A program made the translations under genes and the position numbers. The notes beneath the pieces were generated by a model, which was given only the letters and a program-made list of their open reading frames with translations, was not told where the DNA came from and did not search any database. From Crossiella sp. SN42 (GTDB lineage: Bacteria; Actinomycetota; Actinomycetes; Mycobacteriales; Pseudonocardiaceae): a DNA stretch of 64,000 nt. This document shows positions 58,462-64,000 of this stretch, one piece after another. The stretch lies in the NCBI RefSeq assembly GCF_023897065.1, contig NZ_JAMHIV010000007.1, positions 1-64,000 on the forward strand, written 5' to 3'. Numbering within the stretch: the stretch's first letter is position 1; each line of letters begins with the position of its first letter.

Positions 58462-58899
58462 TCAGCTGAGCTGTTCGGCCAGTTCGATGATGATGCCCTC
58501 CGGACCGCGGAGGTAGCAGATCCGGAAGCTGTTCTCGTAGCGGACCACTTCGCCGACGAGTTCGCCGCCGTGCGGCCGCAAGCGGTCGAGCAGCTCGTCG
58601 AGGCCCTGGACCGCGAACAGGATGTGCCGGATGCCGAGAGCGTTCGCCGGGGCGTTCGCGTCGCCGGCGGGGCTTGCGGGTGTGTGGTACTTGCACAGTT
58701 CGAGCCGGCTGTTGCCGTCCGGGGTGCGCAGCATCGCGACGTCCGACCGGACTCCGGGCAGCCCGACGATGCGGTCCACCACGGGACCTTCGACTGGCAT
58801 CTGACCTTCGAGTTCGAGTCCGAGCTCGACGAAGAAGGCCACGGCGGCGGCGAGGTCGTTGACGACGATGCCGATGTGTTCCATGCGCTGGATCGTCAT
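58462..58899 (-). CDS. VOC family (glyoxalase/bleomycin-resistance-like) protein
   Basis: A 145-aa protein from ATG at 58899 with AAGGAG 7 bases upstream. MEHIGIVVNDLAAAVAFFVELGLELEGQ is the first VOC strand-helix unit with its metal His. SRLELCKYHTPAS, then LGIRHILFAVQGLDELLDRLRPHG and RICYLRGPEGIIIELAEQ supply the remaining ligands (His, Glu). Probable lyase, isomerase or dioxygenase-like fold. It is convergent with the damaged SDR. Confidence 0.9.
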   Translation of the reverse strand: MTIQRMEHIGIVVNDLAAAVAFFVELGLELEGQMPVEGPVVDRIVGLPGVRSDVAMLRTPDGNSRLELCKYHTPASPAGDANAPANALGIRHILFAVQGLDELLDRLRPHGGELVGEVVRYENSFRICYLRGPEGIIIELAEQLS

Positions 58900-59021
58900 G
58901 CCGGTCTCCTTGGTGGGGCGACCCTGGTGGCCGCGTCTGGTCCTGGGACGGAGCCGCCGGGCTGGTCTCGACATCGGTGGCACGCTTTTGTTGGTTCAGC
59001 TGTGGCTGTATGGTTCTGCGT

Positions 59022-59357
59022 GTGCTGAAGTGTGAGACGCGGGAGGACGCGCTGGCCCGGCTGGGGCGCGCGCTGGCTGATCCGACTCGGTGCCGGATCC
59101 TGGTCGCGTTGCTGGACGGGGTGAGTTATCCGGCGTTGCTGGCCGAGCGGTTGGGGCTGACCCGCTCGAATGTGTCCAACCACCTGGCCTGCCTGCGGGG
59201 TTGTGGTCTGGTGGTGGCCGCCTATGAAGGCCGCCAGGTCCGCTACGCGCTGGCCGATGAGCATCTTGCCCGCGCGTTGCGGGAGCTGGCGCAGGTTGTG
59301 CTGGCCGTCGACACCGGGCAGCCCTGCCTCTCCTCGGATGGGGAGGACACTGCGTGA
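59022..59357 (+). CDS. cmtR: CmtR-type Cd(II)/Pb(II)-sensing ArsR/SmtB repressor
   Basis: A 111-aa metalloregulator. Starting at GTG (VLKCETRED) the metal ligands fall at Cys57, Cys61 (HLACLRGCG) and Cys102 (TGQPC). These are the same positions as in the Mycobacterium tuberculosis CmtR site, which is why this start is preferred over ATG 59010. The HTH reads RSNVSNHLACLRGCGLVV. It represses its own operon until cadmium or lead binds. GTG of the next gene overlaps its stop. Confidence 0.93.
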   Translation: MLKCETREDALARLGRALADPTRCRILVALLDGVSYPALLAERLGLTRSNVSNHLACLRGCGLVVAAYEGRQVRYALADEHLARALRELAQVVLAVDTGQPCLSSDGEDTA

Positions 59358-60019
59358 GCAGCCAGGAAGCTACGACGGGTGGCTGCGCGGGCGTGTGCTG
59401 TGCCGCCACTCCCCCGGCGCCGGACACGGGACGGCGGGCGGTGCTCATCCGGCGGGTGCGGCTGCTGGTGGCCGCGACGATCACCTACAACGTGATCGAG
59501 GCCGTGGTGGCGATCACCGCGGGGACCCTGGCCTCCTCCACCGCGTTGATCGGGTTCGGGTTGGACTCCGTCATCGAGGTGGCCTCGGCGGTGGCGGTGG
59601 CCTGGCAGTTCTCCGGCCGCGATCCCCAGGGGCGGGAGCGGGCGGCGTTGCGGGTGATCGCGCTGTCGTTCTTCGCGCTGGCCGCCTATGTGTCAGTCGA
59701 GTCGGTGCGGACCTTTGTGGATGCCGAGCCGGCGGCGCATTCCACGATCGGGATCGTGCTGGCGGCGGTGTCGCTGGTGGTGATGCCGTTCCTGTCGGCC
59801 GCGCAGCGGCGGGCCGGGCGGGAGCTGGGGTCGGCCAGTGCGGTGGCCGACTCGAAGCAGACGCTGCTGTGCACCTACCTCTCCGGTGTCCTGCTGGCGG
59901 GGCTGCTGCTGAACTCGCTGCTGGGGTGGTGGTGGGCCGATCCGCTGGTGGCGCTGGTGATCGCGGCGGTGGCGGTCAAGGAAGGCCGGGAGGCGTGGCG
60001 GGGGCAGCACTGCTGCTGA
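59354..60019 (+). CDS. CmtR-linked cation transporter (CDF-like)
   Basis: A 221-aa membrane protein with about six helices: RLLVAATITYNVIEAVVAITAGTLASSTALIGFGLDSVIEVASAVAVAW is the CDF helix 1-2 region, and ADSKQTLLCTYLSGVLLAGLLLNSLLGWWWADPLVALVIA the helix 5-6 region. Paired cysteines sit in the N-terminus (GGCAGVCC) and at the very C-terminus (QHCC), likely metal shuttles. It is translationally coupled to the CmtR gene (GTGA). Expected to export Cd, Pb or Zn. Confidence 0.9.
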   Translation: MSSQEATTGGCAGVCCAATPPAPDTGRRAVLIRRVRLLVAATITYNVIEAVVAITAGTLASSTALIGFGLDSVIEVASAVAVAWQFSGRDPQGRERAALRVIALSFFALAAYVSVESVRTFVDAEPAAHSTIGIVLAAVSLVVMPFLSAAQRRAGRELGSASAVADSKQTLLCTYLSGVLLAGLLLNSLLGWWWADPLVALVIAAVAVKEGREAWRGQHCC

Positions 60020-60033
60020 GTGGCGAATGGGGC

Positions 60034-60062
60034 TTGACCTTCGAGTCGGGTTGAAGGTTTAC
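60034..60062 (+). promoter_or_regulatory. MerR-type promoter with spacer dyad
   Basis: TTGACC (60034-60039) acts as the -35. The spacer holds ACCTTC (60037-60042) and GAAGGT (60053-60058), an exact dyad with 10 bp between. GTTTAC/TTTACC (60057-60063) is the -10. A dyad inside an over-long spacer is the hallmark of MerR-activated promoters; it precedes the merR-like gene at 60072. Confidence 0.7.
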
Positions 60063-60071
60063 CGTCGGGTG

Positions 60072-60848
60072 GTGAGCGCGCTGCGGATCTCCCAACTGGC
60101 CGAACGCACCGGTGTCCCGGCCAGCACCCTGCGGTTCTACGAGAGCGCCGGACTGCTGCCGGCCGAGCGGACACCGGCCGGCTACCGCCACTACGGCCAG
60201 GACGCGGTGGAGCGGCTGGAGTTCATCGGGGCGGCCAAGCACCTGGGACTGCCGCTGGAGGAGATCGCCGAGCTGCTGGCGGTGTGGGAGTCCGGGTCCT
60301 GCGCCGAGGTCAAGGCACAGCTGCGGCCGCGGATCGGCGCGCGGATCGCCGGTGCCGAGCAGCGGGCGGCGGAGCTGGCGGCGTTCACCGCGCTGCTGCG
60401 CCGGGCGCTGGCGCACCTGGACGCGCTGCCCGACCGCAGCGGCCGCTGCGACTCGCAGTGCGCCCTCCTCGACACCGACGCGGATTCCGGCACCGACACC
60501 GGCGCAGATCCCGCTGGCGACGCGGCGGGCAGCGAGCGATGGCGCACCGCGCCGGTGGCCTGCTCGCTGACCGGGACGGGACTGGCCGGGACGGCGCTCA
60601 CCGAGCGGGTGGCACAGTGGCGGCGGCTGCTCGACGGCGCGGAGACCGAGCCGATCGCGGAAGGGGTGCGGCTGGTGCTGTCTGCCGCGCGGGCCGGGCA
60701 GGTCGCGGCGCTGGCGGTGGATGAGCAGGGGTGCTGTCCGTTCTTCGACTTCCGGCTGCACCTGGACGGTCCGGTGCTGTACCTGGAAGTCCGCGCGCCC
60801 GCCGACGGGGCGGAGCTGCTCGCCGAGTTGTTCACCCCCGCCGCCTGA
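60072..60848 (+). CDS. MerR family regulator with extended CCPF C-terminal domain
   Basis: A 258-aa protein. LRISQLAERTGVPASTLRFYESAGLLPAERTPAGYRHYGQDAVERLEFIGAAKHLGLPLEEI is a typical MerR HTH, followed by the coiled-coil dimer helix. A Cys pair (CDSQCALL) lies after it. The additional C-terminal domain (about residues 165-258) includes VRLVLSAARAGQVAALAVDEQGCCPFFDFRLHL, with two adjacent cysteines. Such long MerR proteins are thought to sense heavy metals or arsenic. It precedes a BASS-type transporter that it probably controls. Confidence 0.88.
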   Translation: MSALRISQLAERTGVPASTLRFYESAGLLPAERTPAGYRHYGQDAVERLEFIGAAKHLGLPLEEIAELLAVWESGSCAEVKAQLRPRIGARIAGAEQRAAELAAFTALLRRALAHLDALPDRSGRCDSQCALLDTDADSGTDTGADPAGDAAGSERWRTAPVACSLTGTGLAGTALTERVAQWRRLLDGAETEPIAEGVRLVLSAARAGQVAALAVDEQGCCPFFDFRLHLDGPVLYLEVRAPADGAELLAELFTPAA

Positions 60849-60872
60849 CCCCGCCGCGAGGAGCTAGTGCGC

Positions 60873-61814
60873 ATGGAACGCCACCAGGTCGCCATCTACC
60901 TGGGCGCACTGGCAGCCGGGGCCGCGGTGGGCTGGGCCGTCCCGGCTGCGGGGCCGGGGCTGGAGTGGGCCATCAACCCGGTGCTGGCCGCCCTGCTGTT
61001 CGTGACCTTCCTGCAGGTGCCCGTGGCGGAGCTGGGGCGTTCGCTGCGGGATGGGCGGTTCCTGGCCGCGGCGCTGGTGGTCAACTTCGTGGTGGTGCCG
61101 GTGGTGGTCGCCAGGATGTTCGCCTTCCTGCCCGGTGAGCGGGCGTTGCGGCTGGGGGTGTTGCTGGTGCTGCTGACCCCGTGCGTGGACTACGTGATCG
61201 TCTTCAGCGGGCTGGCCGGGGGCAGCAGCCGGCGGCTGCTCGCGGCCACGCCGGTGCTGCTGCTCGCGCAGATGGTGCTGCTGCCGGGGTTGTTGTGGCT
61301 GTTCCTGGGGGCGGAGCTGGGCCAGGTGGTGCGGGCCGGGCCGTTCCTGGAAGCGTTCCTGGTGTTGATCGTCGTTCCGCTGGCGCTGGCCTGGCTCACC
61401 CAGGTCTGGGCGGCCCGTCGCGCGGCCGGGCGGGCGGTCGTGGCGGCGCTGGGCACGGCCATGGTGCCGCTGATGGCGGTGACGCTGGTGATCGTGGTGG
61501 CCTCGCAGGTGCCCAAGCTCGGTGCGGGGCTCGCCAGGGTGGCGGAGGTGGTGCCGTTCTATGTGGTGTTCTTGGTGGTGATGGCCTTCGCCGGGGTGGC
61601 CGTGGCGCGGTTGTTCCGGCTGGATGTCGCGGCTGGGCGGGCGATCGTGTTCACCGGCGCCACCCGCAACTCCCTGGTCGTGCTGCCGCTGGCGCTGGCC
61701 CTGCCGGACTCGCTGGCCCTGGCCGCGGTGGTGGTGGTCGCGCAGACCCTGGTCGAGGTGGTCGGCATGGTGGTCTACGTCCGGGTGGTGCCTCGGCTGG
61801 TGCCGCAACGTTGA
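60873..61814 (+). CDS. Arsenic-resistance/bile-acid-sodium-symporter superfamily transporter
   Basis: A 313-aa protein with ten helices: VAIYLGALAAGAAVGWAVPA, NPVLAALLFVTFLQVPVAEL, LLVLLTPCVDYVIVFSGLAGGSSRRLLAATPVLLLAQMVLLPGLLWLFLG and GRAIVFTGATRNSLVVLPLALALP. The last block is the BASS cross-over motif, and the TPCVDY segment places a Cys in the transport core as in ACR3-like arsenite carriers. ATG at 60873 is used, GAGGAG is upstream. Together with the MerR gene it probably forms a metalloid-export module. Confidence 0.87.
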   Translation: MERHQVAIYLGALAAGAAVGWAVPAAGPGLEWAINPVLAALLFVTFLQVPVAELGRSLRDGRFLAAALVVNFVVVPVVVARMFAFLPGERALRLGVLLVLLTPCVDYVIVFSGLAGGSSRRLLAATPVLLLAQMVLLPGLLWLFLGAELGQVVRAGPFLEAFLVLIVVPLALAWLTQVWAARRAAGRAVVAALGTAMVPLMAVTLVIVVASQVPKLGAGLARVAEVVPFYVVFLVVMAFAGVAVARLFRLDVAAGRAIVFTGATRNSLVVLPLALALPDSLALAAVVVVAQTLVEVVGMVVYVRVVPRLVPQR

Positions 61815-61817
61815 AGC

Positions 61818-61856
61818 GGTCCGTCCCGCGCGGCCTGGCGCGGCGCGGGACGGACC
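61818..61856. terminator. Terminator after BASS-type transporter
   Basis: GGTCCGTCCCGCG (61818-61830) pairs exactly with 61844-61856 around a 13-nt loop that can itself pair further. It lies between convergent stops. Confidence 0.8.
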
Positions 61857-61864
61857 GGGCGGGG

Positions 61865-64000
61865 TCAGCGGCAGGTGCCGCCCTGGGTGGTGATGGCCGG
61901 GTTGAGCGGGTCCCGGTAGTCCAGCGTGGTGGTGGACTGGCATTCCGGGTAGCTGATCTCCAGGTGGCCCTCGTGGCCCCGGCTGCGCAGGATCGGGCCG
62001 GAGACCAGCGGCGCGCTGGTCCAGTTCGCCACCGGCTGGCCGTCGATGGCCTTGATCAGGGTCTCGTAGTTGTCGCCGGTGGTGAGCTTGAACTGGTAGC
62101 GGCGGCCCTCGGCGGTGGTCATGGTGCCCGCCGACTGGTTGGCGATCTCGGTGGTCAGGTTCGGGTTGCGCTCCCTGGTGCGGGTGTGGAAGGCGGCGAA
62201 GTCCATGGTGGTCGACTCCACCGCGTGCAGGACGCCGACCGTGCCGTGCGCGGGGTTTCCGCTGTCCACACTGTTGAGCGCCACGTACACGCCCAGGTTC
62301 CCGCAGGCCGGGGTGTTGAGGTTGAGGAACTCCCAGCGGGCCTCGGTCACCCGCTGCGCGCACTCCCGCAGGAACTGCGGCACGCTCAGCCGCAGGCCAC
62401 AGGCGAAGCCGTCCTGCACGCAGGTGTTGACCCGGTCCCGGTCGGCGGGGCCACCGCTGTTGTGGAAGCCGTCGAAGCGGATCAGGTCATCGGCGCGGGT
62501 CTCCCGGCCCGGGGAGTTGAGGGTGGGCATCAGGGTGGTGGCCTGGGCGCGGCCGTAGAGCTTGGGGCCGCGGAGCTCGTCCAGGCCGTAGCCGCTGTTG
62601 CCCCAGATCCCGCCCGCGGTGAGCTGGAAGGACGGCGAGCTGCGGTAGACCTCGATGCCCGGCATGGCGCTGTCGGCGGAGAAGCTCAGCTTCGGCCGCG
62701 CGCCGTGGTGGAAGGAGTGCTGGTAGGCCGCGCCGGACTTGTCCATCGCCCGGTGGATCGCGGCACGCGGCGGCAGGTAGCCCGATACCCCGACGATGAG
62801 CGCCTCACCGGTGAAGTGGTGCGGGATGCGCCCGCCGGTGTTGCCGGCCAGGCCGGTCCACAGCAGGAAGAAGCCGGTCTGCGGGTCGGAGTTGCCGGTG
62901 TAGTAGCTCTGGTTGTCGGCATCGGCGCGGTCGGCGATCCGGCGGAACGGACCGGCCCGGCGCAGCTGGTTGCTACTGACCGCGAACTTGGTGGTGGCGT
63001 AGTCGAGCACGATCTGGGCCGCGGTGCGGATGGCCGGGTCCTGGGCGTGGTCGAACAGGTTGAGCAGCGCGTTGAGCGAGTACCGCTGGTAGGGGCGGGC
63101 GTTGTACTCCATGAAGTCGTGCTTGGCGAAGAGTTGCAGCAGCCGCAGCAGGTGCTCGCGCATGCCGTTGGCCACGTTGTCGTAGCGGGCCTCGCCGGTG
63201 GCCTCGCGCAGCCGTTGGTTGCTCAGGTAGCGGGAGCTCTCGATGAGCAGCCGGTGGTTCTCCGTCTCCGGCACGTTGACCAGGCCGCAGACGGTGATCT
63301 TCTCATCGTCCACCGAGTGCGGGCCGTGCTCGCTGAGCAGGTGGTGCAGCAGGTGCTTGCGGGTCAGCGGGTAGACCAGGTCCCAGTACCTGCTGGTGAT
63401 CACCACCAGGCTCTTGAGCACCGCGTCGTAGTCGGCGTCGCGGTGGCAGGTCGGGATGTCGTCAGTGGAGGAGCCGGTCAGGTACGGGCGCATCTGCCGC
63501 AGCACCCGGTTGACCAGCTCCTGGCTGGGCGCCTGGTTCTCGCACTGGCTGCCGGTGCCCTTGCGGCGCAGCCGTTCCAGATGCGCCATCAGCACGATGC
63601 CGGTGTCCTCGCCGGCCTTCTCCCCGGTCGGGCTGAGCACGCTCTGGCAGGCCTGGTAGTCCGCGACCAGCTCCCGGCGCTTGTCCAGGTGCCGGGGCGC
63701 CTCCGCGGGGGTGGTGGCGGTGACGCCGGCGAGGTCGACGCCGCCGGGGAAGCGCACCGTGGTGGCCACCCGCTGGGTCCAGCCCTGCCGGCACTGCGCG
63801 CCGCCGAGGCTGTTGTCGCAGCCCTGGACCTCCACGCCGATCTCACCGCCGACCTCGGCGTTGAAGCTGTAGAAGCCTTCCCGCCGCCGATCTTGGCGGT
63901 ACTTCACATCGGCCTGCTTGGCCTCCCGGCCCGGCTGGTACCAGCGCACGATGAAGAAGTCGTAGAAGTAGCCGTCGCTGGGTCCCCACTCGACGTAGAC
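61865..64000 (-). CDS. Large unrecognised protein, N-terminus cut by window edge
   Basis: At least 711 codons are open from the window edge to the stop at 61865. The in-frame GTG at 63949 is internal, because the 17 codons before it (ending YFYDFFI) read as natural protein. Cysteines in pairs (GCDNSLGGAQC, QSV, TGSQCEN, PACG, then the terminal GGTC) and Tyr/Trp/Asn-rich segments suggest an exported, disulphide-bonded protein. There is a helical middle (ARPYQRYSLNALLNLFDHAQDP) and a beta-rich C-terminus. I do not recognise the family. Polysaccharide-lyase-type alpha/alpha toroids are a possible analogy only. Confidence 0.8.
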   Translation of the reverse strand, partial: VYVEWGPSDGYFYDFFIVRWYQPGREAKQADVKYRQDRRREGFYSFNAEVGGEIGVEVQGCDNSLGGAQCRQGWTQRVATTVRFPGGVDLAGVTATTPAEAPRHLDKRRELVADYQACQSVLSPTGEKAGEDTGIVLMAHLERLRRKGTGSQCENQAPSQELVNRVLRQMRPYLTGSSTDDIPTCHRDADYDAVLKSLVVITSRYWDLVYPLTRKHLLHHLLSEHGPHSVDDEKITVCGLVNVPETENHRLLIESSRYLSNQRLREATGEARYDNVANGMREHLLRLLQLFAKHDFMEYNARPYQRYSLNALLNLFDHAQDPAIRTAAQIVLDYATTKFAVSSNQLRRAGPFRRIADRADADNQSYYTGNSDPQTGFFLLWTGLAGNTGGRIPHHFTGEALIVGVSGYLPPRAAIHRAMDKSGAAYQHSFHHGARPKLSFSADSAMPGIEVYRSSPSFQLTAGGIWGNSGYGLDELRGPKLYGRAQATTLMPTLNSPGRETRADDLIRFDGFHNSGGPADRDRVNTCVQDGFACGLRLSVPQFLRECAQRVTEARWEFLNLNTPACGNLGVYVALNSVDSGNPAHGTVGVLHAVESTTMDFAAFHTRTRERNPNLTTEIANQSAGTMTTAEGRRYQFKLTTGDNYETLIKAIDGQPVANWTSAPLVSGPILRSRGHEGHLEISYPECQSTTTLDYRDPLNPAITTQGGTCR

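Larger units (their letters stand above)
3699..59415. other. Strand-polar heptamers GGGGGAG converging on dif (KOPS/AIMS-like)
   Basis: On the + strand GGGGGAG starts at 3699, 9832, 16069, 18788, 23079, 36768, 39635, 42010, 42487, 44894, 45548, 48026, 49341, 49820, 49966 and 50603. Its complement CTCCCCC starts at 50853, 51759, 52266, 52614, 53857, 55274, 56901, 57301, 57328 and 59409. I found no CTCCCCC left of 50853 and no GGGGGAG right of 50609. Copies become denser toward 51 kb. They read 5' to 3' toward the dif site from both sides, as FtsK-orienting sequences do. Confidence 0.75.

Noticed and set aside
1-64000. CRISPR arrays, rRNA or tRNA genes
   Set aside because: No regularly spaced repeats and no cloverleaf-compatible or rRNA-like stretches were seen by eye; a covariance-model search would be the decisive check.

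Overview
The window is high-GC actinobacterial DNA with GTG/TTG starts, ATGA/GTGA overlaps and mostly non-operonic metabolic and regulatory genes. The protein families point to a filamentous actinomycete, probably of the order Pseudonocardiales. That placement is inference, because no rRNA or other taxonomic marker is present.

Layout. 0-5.4 kb: a CGNR-type regulator divergent from an Asp-nucleophile alpha/beta hydrolase, an EXLDI protein with a DrrA/DrrB-like ABC exporter, and a long coiled-coil protein. 5.4-11 kb: a DUF5829 secreted protein, a divergent YrdC-like protein, a PPOX flavoprotein, a hydrolase, a lipoprotein, and an NAD(P)-binding protein/EamA pair facing a MarR regulator. 11-20.8 kb: a methyltransferase, a serine beta-lactamase-fold hydrolase, an antibiotic-type glycosyltransferase, a GyrI-like protein, a second ABC exporter, and a Tat-secreted PhoD phosphatase. 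20.8-29 kb: a LysE/LysG-type pair, an unusual adenosine-deaminase-family protein, a second PhoD-like phosphatase, a decayed TPP enzyme, a VOC protein, a methyltransferase, and a TetR/hydrolase pair.

29-39.1 kb is the main metabolic island. A FAD/GcvT-type N-methylglycine dehydrogenase-like protein lies divergent from a choline/ethanolamine-kinase-like phosphotransferase. These are followed by an ethanolamine permease, a FadR-type GntR regulator, a glutamine-synthetase-like ligase, a class I gamma-glutamyl hydrolase, an aldehyde dehydrogenase and an SDR, the last four overlapping. The set fits uptake of ethanolamine (or a related amino-alcohol or amine), gamma-glutamylation, oxidation of the masked alcohol or aldehyde, and release of glutamate plus an amino acid.

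39-50.8 kb: a sigma-factor remnant, a pentapeptide-repeat protein, a chloramphenicol-type MFS exporter with a possible attenuating leader, a small phosphatase, a GH92 mannosidase, a zinc-ribbon protein, a lone tyrosine recombinase, DinB, DUF695, MOSC, AraC and DUF1772 proteins.

50.8-51.6 kb is a gene-free interval holding what I read as the chromosomal replication terminus. A 28-bp site at 51417-51444 has the 11-6-11 architecture of a XerCD dif site and a right arm one base different from the E. coli XerD arm. Around it the heptamer GGGGGAG switches strand: 16 copies on the + strand to the left, and the reverse complement in 9 of 9 copies to the right. This is the behaviour expected of FtsK/terminus-orienting sequences. 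Bulk G/C composition changes at the same place. A separate perfect 13-bp inverted repeat lies 0.5 kb to the left.

51.6-64 kb: SRPBCC and DUF4333 proteins, a GNAT protein with a possible leader peptide, a flavin-dependent oxidoreductase, an enoyl-CoA hydratase, an MFS exporter, an ArsR/AHSA1 pair, a frameshifted SDR, a VOC protein, a CmtR/cation-transporter operon, a MerR regulator next to an arsenite/bile-acid-type transporter, and a large protein cut by the window edge.
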